A stretch of 64,000 bases of DNA from an uncultured Oscillospiraceae bacterium (GCA_902492895.1 CABUNG010000001.1:203600-267599), one strand, 5' to 3'; positions 40,256-48,323 are shown, counted from the stretch's first letter. Numbers and translations: made by a program. The notes: generated from the sequence alone by a model not told the origin.

Positions 40256-41686
40256 TCAGCGCCGCGTTCCGGCCGGCGCGCTTGGATTCGGGGAAATTCC
40301 GGCCGGCGGTCCGCCGCAGCTCCATAGCGGGAACGGGGGTTCCGCCAGGGGCTTCACCGCGATAGACATCAGCAGGGCGGGGTTATCGTCCGCCGCGATG
40401 CGGTTCGAATGCAGGACGCCGCACGAGCGGCAGCGGTGAATAACGGCCCATTCCCCGTTTTTTCGGACCCAGACACCGATGGGATCCATGATGCCCCGGC
40501 AGAGAGAAGCCCGGTCGCCGGGCTTGTTGTCGACGTGCAGGCTGGACAGGCACTGCGGGCAGTGGTTGCGGTGCTGGCTTCCGGCCTCTTCCGGGACGAC
40601 AACGGTTCCGCAGACCTTGCAGGTGAAGCTTTCGAGGCAGGGATCGTGCTGGTAATCCGGCAGCCGAGTTTGCCGCTGCATTTTGACGATGTCCTTGCGC
40701 CATTGCTGTTTTTCCCGCTGATAGGCGGCCTTGTCGTCGGCGTACCGCGCTTCCGCGCGCAGACGCAGATAGCTTTCCCACCGCTCTTGGGAGAGTTCGC
40801 CCCTGCGGATCGCGTCGGTTACGGCGCATCCGGGTTCGCTTTGGTGGCGGCAATCGCGGAACTTGCAGTTACCGAGGATGTCCTCGACATCCGCAAAGCT
40901 CTGCCCAAGTCCGTCGCGGACGTCCCACATCCCCAGTTCCCGCATGCCGGGGGTGTCGATGACCAGCACGCCGCTGTCGAGCCGGAGCAGCTGCCGGTGG
41001 GTGGTGGTATGCCGGCCACGGCCATCCTTTTCCCGGATAGGCCCTGTTGCCATCACCTCTTGGCCCGCCAGGGCGTTGATCAGACTCGACTTTCCGACGC
41101 CCGACGGGCCGAGAAAGACAATCGTTTTTCCCGGTTTCAGGTAAGTCCCCAGCGAATCGAGTCCCTCTCCCGTGTGGGCGCTGACCGCGAATACCCCCGT
41201 ACCCGCGGCCAGTTTTTCGGCTTCGCGGAGCACGGCGGCATCCGCCGGTCCGGCGTCGGCTTTGGTCAGGAGAACCGCCGGGACGGCACCGGACTGCCAC
41301 GCCAGCGTCAGATAGCGTTCCAGCTGGCGCGGGTTCGGTCCGGGGACGAGGGGCTGCAGGATGAACACATAGTCGAAATTGGCCGCGACCGCCTGTTCCT
41401 CGCGGCCGGAGGAGGACGGATCGAGCCGGGAAAAGACCGTTCGGCGCGGCAGGGTTTTGATGATGAGGCTGTCGCCGTGTTCCTGCCGGTCCAGCAGGAC
41501 AAAATCCCCTGCGGTCGGCAGACATCCGCCTGCGCGATAGGAAGCGGACTTCAGGCGTGCATGACCGAAGCCTTGGTCGCAGACGATTTCAAAGCGGTCG
41601 CGGTGGACCGCCGTAATGCGGGCAGGGATGCCGGCCTGGATCTCGGGCTGAAGGCCGGGATGGAATCCATAGGTTTCGATGGACAT
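40256..41686 (-). CDS. rsgA: RsgA ribosome-assembly GTPase fused to a C-terminal RNHCP domain
   Basis: 476 residues from ATG 41686 (GGAGG 9 bases upstream); usual RsgA is 290-360. OB fold at about 20-80, then the circularly permuted GTPase: LLTKAD (G4), VSAHTG (G5), GPSGVGKSSLINALAG (G1), HTTTHR (G2), DTPGMRELG (G3), and the zinc module CKFRDCRHQSEPGC. From about residue 355 a second module follows, with CKVCGTVV, then SQHRNHCPQCLSSLHVD, CRGIMDPIGVW, WAVIHRCRSCGVLHSNRIAA and DDNP: the RNHCP domain, normally a separate small protein. The fusion ties a ribosome-maturation GTPase to an extra zinc-ribbon. The upstream leader (41774-42103) looks attenuator-like. Confidence 0.88.
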   Translation of the reverse strand: MSIETYGFHPGLQPEIQAGIPARITAVHRDRFEIVCDQGFGHARLKSASYRAGGCLPTAGDFVLLDRQEHGDSLIIKTLPRRTVFSRLDPSSSGREEQAVAANFDYVFILQPLVPGPNPRQLERYLTLAWQSGAVPAVLLTKADAGPADAAVLREAEKLAAGTGVFAVSAHTGEGLDSLGTYLKPGKTIVFLGPSGVGKSSLINALAGQEVMATGPIREKDGRGRHTTTHRQLLRLDSGVLVIDTPGMRELGMWDVRDGLGQSFADVEDILGNCKFRDCRHQSEPGCAVTDAIRRGELSQERWESYLRLRAEARYADDKAAYQREKQQWRKDIVKMQRQTRLPDYQHDPCLESFTCKVCGTVVVPEEAGSQHRNHCPQCLSSLHVDNKPGDRASLCRGIMDPIGVWVRKNGEWAVIHRCRSCGVLHSNRIAADDNPALLMSIAVKPLAEPPFPLWSCGGPPAGISPNPSAPAGTRR

Positions 41687-41773
41687 GATGAGATACCTCC
41701 GAATACAGTGCAAAGTTTGAATACGTTGTCATGTGAAAATCTCCTTTCTATCCGGCTGTTTTAAAAAAGACGC

Positions 41774-41818
41774 AAAAATCCCGCGGAAACAGAGCCTTTC
41801 CGTCTGTCTCCGCGGGAT
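41774..41818 (-). terminator. Leader terminator 2 upstream of rsgA
   Basis: Minus strand ATCCCGCGG(A)...(T)CCGCGGGAT stem with extended pairing to CAGA/TCTG and a TTTTT tail, about 90 bases before the rsgA start and in the direction of rsgA transcription. Confidence 0.75.
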
Positions 41819-41851
41819 CTGTCCGCCGTGCCGCTTTTGAAAAATGGGTAC

Positions 41852-41875
41852 AAAAAAAGACACGCCAAACGTGTC
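41852..41875 (-). terminator. Leader terminator 1 upstream of rsgA
   Basis: GGACACG-TTTGG-CGTGTC followed by seven T on the minus strand, between the leader peptide and terminator 2. Two terminators ahead of one gene suggest attenuation control. Confidence 0.75.
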
Positions 41876-41990
41876 CTGCATGCGTATGTCTACGCGACAG
41901 TATTCACGAAAGGTGCTCCGGACGGTGCAAAAGCAAGGGGCCAATCCAGAAAATTCGTCCGCGCTTCGGCTCCGTTCCGCGTATTCGGTT

Positions 41991-42026
41991 TTAGAAAACA
42001 GCCACCTTGAAAACAACCTCCGACAT
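41991..42026 (-). CDS. Candidate 11-residue leader peptide upstream of rsgA
   Basis: ATG 42026 with AAGGAG 8 bases upstream encodes MSEVVFKVAVF and stops. It follows a good promoter by about 45 bases and precedes two intrinsic terminators, the layout of ribosome-mediated attenuation. A second short frame (ATG 41732, AAAGGAG upstream, starting MTTYSNFALY) overlaps the rsgA start out of frame and ends at 41589, so it may act in translational coupling. Both are read from sequence only. Confidence 0.45.
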   Translation of the reverse strand: MSEVVFKVAVF

Positions 42027-42074
42027 ACACACAGCTCCTTTTCTATTCCAACCACGTGGAATACAACTGATGAC

Positions 42075-42103
42075 AGCATACACGAACCGGCGGAAAAAAG
42101 CAA
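42075..42103 (-). promoter_or_regulatory. Promoter of the rsgA leader transcript
   Basis: Minus strand TTGCTT (42103-42098), 17 bp, TATGCT (42080-42075). This gives an untranslated leader of about 380 nt before rsgA. Confidence 0.6.
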
Positions 42104-42211
42104 GAGGAAAATTCGGGTTCCCCATCGGCCGCCCGTTGGACCGCCGATGGGGTTCAGCCGAGCAGGGGGCGACGGAAACCGCCCGTTTCCGTCCGCGCAG
42201 GTTCGATGCGG

Positions 42212-42715
42212 TCACTGGACGAAATGCACATAATCCAAGATCACGCAGCCGTTTTCATCCGGCGTCGTATACCGCGGACAGGTGCAGTTCTCAAAGGCCC
42301 ATACCGCGCCGTTTTTGTCCGGCATAATCTGCAGGCCGGCCTCCCCGAGCTTTTGTGCACAGGCACCCGTCAGGGCGTGCGTGGCTCCTTCCTCGCCGTA
42401 GATCCAGCAGACGCCGAGATGGGAGGCGGGAAAATCGACGGAAAGAAGTCCGTCCGGGGCCTGCACATCCGGCGGGGCCATCATCCCGATCCAATACTCG
42501 AAGGGCTGATCCCCGCACCGCCGTTCGAGACCGATATACCCACCGCCGTCTTTCCATAAGCGGCGAATCGGATCAACACCGCCCATGGCGCTTTCGATGG
42601 TATCGAACCAGCCGTTTGCGAACCAGTCCCCCCAATGTCCGAAATCAGGGTATCTCTTCCCGATAAACCGCAAGGCCGGTACGGCTTCCCTGTATACTTT
42701 CAAGATCTCTGCCAT
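42212..42715 (-). CDS. GyrI-like small-molecule-binding domain protein
   Basis: 167 residues, ATG 42715. Single-domain protein of the GyrI/AraC-effector-binding (SOUL-like) fold: VPALRFIGKRYPDFGHWGDW, a middle GGGYIGLERRCGDQPFEYWI, PASHLGVCWIYGEEGATHAL and a terminal DYVHFVQ. No DNA-binding domain. Relatives bind hydrophobic drugs or hydrolyse cyclopropanoid toxins; a ligand cannot be assigned here. The GGAGG site lies 8 bases upstream (AGGAGGGGCCCGA). Confidence 0.7.
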   Translation of the reverse strand: MAEILKVYREAVPALRFIGKRYPDFGHWGDWFANGWFDTIESAMGGVDPIRRLWKDGGGYIGLERRCGDQPFEYWIGMMAPPDVQAPDGLLSVDFPASHLGVCWIYGEEGATHALTGACAQKLGEAGLQIMPDKNGAVWAFENCTCPRYTTPDENGCVILDYVHFVQ

Positions 42716-42809
42716 TCGGGCCCCTCCTGTCTAGGTGTTTTTTCCATTGTAGCATGAATGGCCAACATCGGCAAATGCCGAGCGGACAGAAGAATCCGGA
42801 ACGAACGGA

Positions 42810-42845
42810 ATAACAAGGTGAGCCCCGGCGGGTTCACCCTGTTAT
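42810..42845 (-). terminator. Hairpin after the GIY-YIG gene
   Basis: ATAACA-GGTGA-CCCGCCGGGG... long imperfect stem (ATAACAAGGTGA pairing with TCACCCTGTTAT) just past the GIY-YIG stop, with TTGTTATT on the minus strand. Probably the end of the ATPase/nuclease transcript. Confidence 0.55.
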
Positions 42846-42857
42846 GGCATGCGAGGG

Positions 42858-43241
42858 TCAGCTTGCTTGGTCCGAAGGTATAACCATTCTCATGTCGCGG
42901 CCGAACTGACAATACGGACACCGGAGCTTTTCCCCCGCCGGAGAATCGGGATGAATCCGATTGAAAAGGACCACGCCGTTGTTTCTGCAGTCATGCCACC
43001 ACTTCGATTCCGTCTCAAACGCTTCTTTCCTGTCTTTTGCATATCGAAAGATGAAGTAAGAGCAATCGTAGAGATATTCGTGCGTGAGAAGCCTGGTCTG
43101 CACACAATAGTCGGAGCGTCCGACATATTGGAAAACAAATCGGCCGTCCACTATATGTCCGAGAACGTATACGCCGGGACGATGCTTTTCGACAACCTCG
43201 CGGATGACATCCGGTGTCATGCGGAAAGGCGTTGCCTCCAT
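42858..43241 (-). CDS. Stand-alone GIY-YIG nuclease-like protein
   Basis: 127 residues. GIY-YIG core: GVYVLGHIV (GIY strand), FQYVGRSDYCVQTRLLTHEY (YIG strand plus the conserved Arg and helix), AFETESKWWHDCRNNG with the conserved Glu, and LFNRIHPDSPAGE with the Asn. A CPYC pair near the C-terminus may be half of a zinc site. Its ATG directly abuts the stop codon of the GHKL ATPase gene, so the two are translationally coupled and likely act together. All catalytic positions I know of are present, so an active nuclease is plausible. Substrate DNA is unknown. Confidence 0.72.
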   Translation of the reverse strand: MEATPFRMTPDVIREVVEKHRPGVYVLGHIVDGRFVFQYVGRSDYCVQTRLLTHEYLYDCSYFIFRYAKDRKEAFETESKWWHDCRNNGVVLFNRIHPDSPAGEKLRCPYCQFGRDMRMVIPSDQAS

Positions 43242-44993
43242 TTACGACTGCACCTCCCGATCATACTGGTTCAGCGCGGCTGCCAACACCGTGCCCCACT
43301 GATTGCGCAGGCTTTCAAAGAGATCCTCGTGATCGTCGAACATGGACTCCGCCTTGGCGTATGAAAATAAAAGAAGCAGGATGGCATTTTTGATATCCCG
43401 CCGCTGTTGATTCACGGCGGAATCTTCCGGCCCATCCTCTTCCAAATTGCCGCACAGAGGCTCCAAAACATTTTTATAGAAGGGGTGGTTTACGTTCAGT
43501 TTAATCACCGTGTTTTTCAGCAGATGCACGGGTTCAAACAAAATCGTTTTGGGATAGCTTACAGGCTCAATAGAATATGGCTTATCGCGGATTTCGGCTT
43601 TTTTCTGCGCTTTTTTATCCGGATTGTCTTTTTCCTTGCCCAGGGCCGCAGAGGCGAGGTGATCGACTTTATTCTCGTCCTCCGACTCCGTCAAGTTTTT
43701 GCCTTTCTTGCTCTTCGGCAGGCTGCCCTCCGTCTTCGCCATGACTTCCTCTGCTTTGCCAAAGGCTCCGGCCGCCGTATCGTCGGCCGTCTTCTTTGCC
43801 GTTCTGTCCTGGCGGATCATGGTGCGCGCCGTTTTGACCGTTCCCTTAATGATGTCGCGAATCTGGTCCCGCAGCGAAACGATGGGTTCCGCTCCGCGCT
43901 TGATATAGCGCACCTGAAAATAGCTGTCCAGCTCGGGTGGGAAAGAGATCTCACAACCCCACCACCGGTCGATGTCGAGTGCCCGGGCCTCGCCCTTTTG
44001 ACCGGTAATATACGGGACATGCGTGTAGAGGACTTCTCTGTCCGCTCTCAAAATAGACACGCCTTCATTTTGGTCGATTTTGCGTTTGCGCGCATCGGGG
44101 CCGCCGCCGTCACCGGCTTCCGTACGCCATTCTTTCGGCAGCAGCGACATCCGGATCACCACATCGGCTTTTTCACCGTCCGTGTCCGGGATATCCAAAG
44201 AGATGCGATCCTCCCCGAGTAAGGTCGCTTTCGGTTCCAAAATACCTTCGGCTTGCAGTTTCTGCACGTCGAAAATGGTGGGACCAGCCATATAGAGCGG
44301 GTCGTGCAGATACACAGGGGTATCGTTCAGCGTGATTTTCAGGCCCCGTTCAATAAACTTTCGATAGGTCCTTCCCAGATAATTCGAGAACTCTTTTTGA
44401 TCGCCTTCTATACGATCACACTTTTTCAGGATGACGATGGTTCCGCTGGTATTTTTCAATAATGCGGCGTAGGCCGTGGGCGGGGTCCGCACGATCGGAG
44501 CGGGGATACGGAGCAGCTCTCTCTGCTGAATATCGTCCAAATCAATGAAGGTGTAGAGGAACGCCTCGTCTCCGCGGGTTCTGGAATAGACCTCGACCCT
44601 TCGGGCCAGGGAGATACTGCCCAAGGTCATGCCCACGCCAAAGCGGCCGATTCCCCGTTTTCCGTCTTTAGTCTCTCGAATGGACTCCCCCAAGGCCAGG
44701 CATCGGTGCAGTGTATCCGGCGGCATGCCGCAGCCGTCGTCGATGACGGCAATTTCCGTGATTTCTTCGGATACCCTCTTTTTTTCAGGGCGCTTCACCT
44801 TGTCAACGGTCAGCTTGACGTGAATGTTGGCAGCTCCCGCCTCTACGGAGTTGTCGACGATTTCACCCAGACCGTTCTGCGCGGAATAATCGTTGTAGCG
44901 CAGGGATTCGTACATCCGGTCGACACGGATGAGCGCGACAGAAGAATCCTGCATGGTTTCCTCTTGGGGCATGGGATATTCTCTTTCATTCAT
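43242..44993 (-). CDS. MORC/Hsp90-like GHKL ATPase, probable conflict-system component
   Basis: 583 residues from ATG 44993 (GGAGGTCAAAACC upstream). GHKL ATP-binding motifs: N box GLGEIVDNSVEAGAANIHV (about residues 41-59), G1 AVIDDGCGMPPDTL, and G2 GIGRFGVGMTLGSISLARRV; an S5/MutL-like transducer domain follows to about 400. Residues ~410-490 are a Lys/Glu-rich linker (SKKGKNLTESEDENK), and the C-terminus is a short helical domain. This is the bacterial MORC-like architecture, families of which occur beside restriction nucleases. It is coupled to a GIY-YIG nuclease. Upstream are a strong promoter and a structured leader; a 65-residue frame (45187-44990) ends in an ATGA overlap with this start. 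Confidence 0.75.
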   Translation of the reverse strand: MNEREYPMPQEETMQDSSVALIRVDRMYESLRYNDYSAQNGLGEIVDNSVEAGAANIHVKLTVDKVKRPEKKRVSEEITEIAVIDDGCGMPPDTLHRCLALGESIRETKDGKRGIGRFGVGMTLGSISLARRVEVYSRTRGDEAFLYTFIDLDDIQQRELLRIPAPIVRTPPTAYAALLKNTSGTIVILKKCDRIEGDQKEFSNYLGRTYRKFIERGLKITLNDTPVYLHDPLYMAGPTIFDVQKLQAEGILEPKATLLGEDRISLDIPDTDGEKADVVIRMSLLPKEWRTEAGDGGGPDARKRKIDQNEGVSILRADREVLYTHVPYITGQKGEARALDIDRWWGCEISFPPELDSYFQVRYIKRGAEPIVSLRDQIRDIIKGTVKTARTMIRQDRTAKKTADDTAAGAFGKAEEVMAKTEGSLPKSKKGKNLTESEDENKVDHLASAALGKEKDNPDKKAQKKAEIRDKPYSIEPVSYPKTILFEPVHLLKNTVIKLNVNHPFYKNVLEPLCGNLEEDGPEDSAVNQQRRDIKNAILLLLFSYAKAESMFDDHEDLFESLRNQWGTVLAAALNQYDREVQS

Positions 44994-45029
44994 GGTTTTG
45001 ACCTCCGATAACATTTTTCGAGTCCTGAA

Positions 45030-45243
45030 AAAAGAAAAAAAGACCTTACAAAGCTGTAAGGTCTCCGGACACAATTATCGGATACATACCAACCAATACA
45101 ATTCCCCCGAGGCAAAGGGTAGAATGTATCATGGCGGAAGTATATCATCGACAATTCTGCACTTTTGTTCCCACGGAACGATGCCATGAGACTCTTACAA
45201 AACTCGATGATATATGTATAACATCTTTTTTGGGGAATGTCAA
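45030..45243 (-). promoter_or_regulatory. Promoter and structured leader with terminator upstream of the GHKL ATPase
   Basis: Minus strand TTGACA (45243-45238), 17 bp, TATACA (45220-45215). The leader contains an 11-bp long-range stem (45141-45151 with 45204-45214), an inner GTTCC-GTG-GGAAC hairpin (45167-45179), and before the ATPase a 10-bp GACCTTACAG/TGTAAGGTC-type hairpin with seven T (45030-45055): an intrinsic terminator about 40 bases before the start codon. No known riboswitch or T-box was recognised. The alternative reading is a 65-residue gene starting at ATG 45187. Confidence 0.6.
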
Positions 45244-45326
45244 GCGAATTTAGGAATATATTGAAACATTTAGTCTGTAATGGAGGATAGGTTCCGATTT
45301 TTCTGCATTTTTGTCGGAAAAACCAA

Positions 45327-45890
45327 TCATATTTTATCTTCAAATTCTTTCCTCAGCATAGAAAAATACATTCTTCCGACATATTCTGCATTCATATAGA
45401 AGTAATCGCGCAAGGTTCCTTCATATGTAAATCCACATTTTTCTATGACGCGCTTGGACGGCTGGTTGATGGTTTTCGTACAAATCTGAATTTTGTGCAG
45501 ATGGATCTTGTCAAACCCATATGCCATAATGGCTTTCGTCGCTTCGGTTGCAAACCCCCTGCACTGAAAATCAGAGCCGATACAATATTCAATTTCAGCA
45601 AAATGATTGTTGCTGTCCACAAGAAAATACGCTATCTGTCCGATACATGCATCCGAAATCTTCTCGATAATGGCCCACCGATAATAGTTATTTTTTTCAT
45701 AAGAACCAATGTACCGGTCCAGCAATTCCCCTACAGCCTCTTTGGTAGAATAGACGGGTTCGGAATACATGGATTGTATCTTTTCGTCCGCAACCCAGTA
45801 TTTCAGCATGGATTCATCGTCTGCATACTCAAATCGGCGCAGTATCAGTCTTTCGGTTTCTATCAAATTCGTTCCAATATGGGTAAGCAT
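45327..45890 (-). CDS. RimJ/RimL-type GNAT acetyltransferase
   Basis: 187 residues from ATG 45890 (TTGGAGGGAATA before it). It begins LIETERLILRRFEYADDESM, the standard RimJ/L opening; the acetyl-CoA loop is in GSDFQCRGFATEATKAIMAY, followed by KTINQPSKRVIEKCGFTYEG. Base composition is clearly AT-richer than the core genes of this window, suggesting acquisition. Substrate unknown. Confidence 0.85.
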   Translation of the reverse strand: MLTHIGTNLIETERLILRRFEYADDESMLKYWVADEKIQSMYSEPVYSTKEAVGELLDRYIGSYEKNNYYRWAIIEKISDACIGQIAYFLVDSNNHFAEIEYCIGSDFQCRGFATEATKAIMAYGFDKIHLHKIQICTKTINQPSKRVIEKCGFTYEGTLRDYFYMNAEYVGRMYFSMLRKEFEDKI

Positions 45891-46299
45891 TATTCCCTCC
45901 AAATCTTTTGACAAGCGTTGGTTGACCTGGAATTTATTCTATGATAAAACCCGTATTTTTTCAATAATATAAAAAAGCGGCCAGCAACCCATTACGAATT
46001 GCCGACCGCAGGTCTGGCAAGAGACCATAAAAAAGATATTTTCGGCGTTTCGGTGTGTAGACTTGAACTCTCACCGAAAATCTCTTGAGTATTCATATTC
46101 TGTGACGGCTGCGATTAGCCACTTTTTTAGTACAGTGACTGTTCCGCTTCTTGTCTTCCGGCAATCATACTTTGATTCTTTGTGTTCAAATGCTTATACA
46201 GTTACTGATTTTTAACATGGGATATTTTAACACGCTTCTACTCTCTCTGCTGCTTCAAGTTTTTCTGCTACTTTCCACGCAGAAAATGTGTCCATGCAA
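45891..46299. other. AT-rich intergenic stretch
   Basis: No gene is recognised. It includes a hairpin TTTCGGTG...CACCGAAA around 46052-46082. The MATE remnant begins beyond it. Confidence 0.4.
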
Positions 46300-46926
46300 T
46301 TACAAAGCTAAATCTCCAACCAAAAAGTGTATTTCACCAAATCATGTGATAGCCCACGCCGAAAATCCCTTGAAAAAGATAAGCAGTTGCCACACGAACT
46401 GTCAAGACACCCGTTGCTACAAAGGTAGAAAATAGAGTATTGTTTACACCTTGGAATAAACTCAATAGTGGAAAACAAAACGCAAACAAAGGCAGGAGAA
46501 GCGCCACAAACCGTACATGAGCAGCGCAATAGTCTATAGCCCTCTAAGCCCAATCCAAACGCTGTAACAATAGGTTTTGCAAAAATAAAGACCACTGGTA
46601 TGTTTTGCGCCAGTCTTTACCCGGTCAATCCTATTCGCACCCATCTTTTGCCCTGTACAGGTTCCCTGTGTCGTTATCAGCGCGCTTGCAGGTAAAGTCA
46701 TATAAGTTTCCACTTTTTATGCAACCGAGAAAGATGCTGGCATAGCCACCCCATAGTTGTTGACGGCTCTTTGAATGAAAACAAATTGTCCCCAATAGAT
46801 AACCCTATCTGGAACACGGTATTTAAACGAGTTTAGTGTTAACGCACCACCTTCAAACCAACGGTAAGATGAACCAAACAGGAATCGAAACCATGTTACC
46901 GCTCTTAGTCTTATGGGTGAGATCAC
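46300..46926 (-). pseudogene. Truncated, frameshifted MATE-family efflux pump remnant
   Basis: On the minus strand several frames together spell the C-terminal half of a MATE transporter: LNSFKYRVPDRVIYWGQFVF and AVNNYGVAMPASFSVA, an in-frame TAA at 46719-46717, then KVETYMTLPASALITTQGT and GQKMGANRIDRVKTG in the same frame; later PIVTAFGLGLEGYRLLR and, in yet another frame, SLFQGVNNTLFSTFVATGVL with TVRVATAYLFQGIFGVGYH. The N-terminal ~230 residues are missing: the homology stops where the RCC1 gene ends (46923). One stop and at least two frameshifts make it non-functional. Confidence 0.8.
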
Positions 46927-48155
46927 TCGGGAAGCTTAACATTGTCCATAATTTTTATTGGAACCTTGCTGTCTTCCGTTATGCCGTTTGTGCCGTTGCC
47001 AAGCTGACCTGCGATATTGCTTCCCCACGTATATAAGCTGCCATCGGTTGTAATGGCCGCGCTGTGATAATTTCCAAGGCTGACGGCTGCCGCATTATCC
47101 ATTATTTTAACAGGGGTATGTTTATCACCATAGGTACCGTTGCCAAGCTGACCTGCGTCATTACTTCCCCACGTATACAAGCTGCCGTCGGTCGTAATGG
47201 CCGCGCTGTACTCGTCCCCAAGGCTGACGACTGCCACATTATCCATAATTTTTATCGGGACATCACTGCTGATGGATTCCGTTGTGCCGTTGCCAAGCCG
47301 CCCCCTACTATCACTTCCCCACGTATATAAGCTGCCATCGGTTGTAATGGCCGCGCTGTGATAATTTCCAAGGCTGACGGCTACCACATTATCCATTATT
47401 TTAACAGGGGTATGTTTATTATTACGAGTACCGTTGCCAAGCTGACCTTCGTTATTAAATCCCCACGTATATAAGCTGCCGTCGGTTGTGATTGCCGCAC
47501 TGTGAGAAGATCCAAGGCTGACGGCTGCCACGTTATCCATAATTTTTATCGGGAAATTGCTGTCTTCCGTTGTGCCGTTGCCAAGTTGACCTGCGTCATT
47601 ACTTCCCCACGTATATAAGCTGCCGTCGGTTGTGATTGCCGCACTGTGAGAAGATCCAAGGCTGACGCTTGCCACATTATACATAATTTCTACCGGAACA
47701 TCACTGAATTCCGTTGTGCCGTTGCCAAGCCGACCATAATTATTATTTCCCCACGTATATAAGCTGCCATCGGTTGTGATTGCCGCACTGTGCACCGCCC
47801 CAAGGCTGACGGTTGCAACGTTATCCATAATTTTCATCGGAATATTACTATAAATATTGCTACCTTCAGTTGGTCCGTTTCCCAACAGCCCATGAGAATT
47901 GTTTCCCCACATATATAAGCTACCGTCGGTTGTAATTGCCGCGCTGTGCTCGTCCCCAAGGCTTACCGTTTGGGTCAAAGTCAACGGCCGGGCTTTAATG
48001 GAATTATTGGCACTTTCGTGACCATGTTTATCTTCCGTTGCACTTGTGTCCGTAGCTGCCGGATTTTCACTGTTTTTTCGCTGCGCTCGGCAGCCGGCCG
48101 CCGAAAACAGCAACACACAGGATAATATCAATGCAATTAAACGAGATTTTTTCAT
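46923..48155 (-). CDS. RCC1-repeat lipoprotein (seven near-identical repeats)
   Basis: 410 residues. Lipoprotein signal peptide with lipobox LLFSAAGC (Cys about residue 22), a Ser/Thr/Glu-rich linker to about 55, then seven RCC1 repeats of about 50 residues, each containing HSAAITTDGSLYTWG (YMWG in the first) and GQLGNGT-like turns: enough for one complete seven-bladed propeller. The repeats are nearly identical at DNA level, pointing to recent expansion or gene conversion. It is probably anchored outside the membrane as a binding scaffold. It lies between a truncated MATE gene and tRNA-Pro. GGAG lies 10 bases before the ATG. Confidence 0.88.
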   Translation of the reverse strand: MKKSRLIALILSCVLLFSAAGCRAQRKNSENPAATDTSATEDKHGHESANNSIKARPLTLTQTVSLGDEHSAAITTDGSLYMWGNNSHGLLGNGPTEGSNIYSNIPMKIMDNVATVSLGAVHSAAITTDGSLYTWGNNNYGRLGNGTTEFSDVPVEIMYNVASVSLGSSHSAAITTDGSLYTWGSNDAGQLGNGTTEDSNFPIKIMDNVAAVSLGSSHSAAITTDGSLYTWGFNNEGQLGNGTRNNKHTPVKIMDNVVAVSLGNYHSAAITTDGSLYTWGSDSRGRLGNGTTESISSDVPIKIMDNVAVVSLGDEYSAAITTDGSLYTWGSNDAGQLGNGTYGDKHTPVKIMDNAAAVSLGNYHSAAITTDGSLYTWGSNIAGQLGNGTNGITEDSKVPIKIMDNVKLPE

Positions 48156-48232
48156 TGTTTAAATCTCCAAAATTTTATATTCTTATTTGCCGCACAGATC
48201 GCATTTTATCTTAAAATCTAATAACACCGAAG

Positions 48233-48270
48233 AAACAAGCTTTTCTAAAAACGAGAAAGGCTTGTTTATG
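48233..48270 (-). terminator. Second hairpin downstream of tRNA-Pro
   Basis: AAACAAGC-CTTTCT...AGAAAAGCTTGTTT imperfect stem on the minus strand, in tandem with the tRNA terminator and upstream of the RCC1 gene. Confidence 0.5.
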
Positions 48271-48277
48271 TGCAAAT

Positions 48278-48322
48278 AAAAAATCGAGTGTTCATAGCTC
48301 AAATTCGTTATAAACACTCGAT
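48278..48322 (-). terminator. tRNA-Pro terminator
   Basis: ATCGAGTGTT / AACACTCGAT stem followed by TTTTTTATTT on the minus strand, immediately after the tRNA 3' end. Confidence 0.85.
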
Positions 48323-48323
48323 A

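Noticed and set aside
41729..42103. 124-residue minus-strand frame over the rsgA leader
   Set aside because: It spans two intrinsic terminators and has no good start; the leader-peptide/attenuator reading explains the region better.
45960..46090. Possible attachment-site copy of the tRNA-Pro 3' end
   Set aside because: A GAGACTTGAACTC-like string is only loosely similar to the tRNA end and lies within its own hairpin; no integrase gene is nearby.
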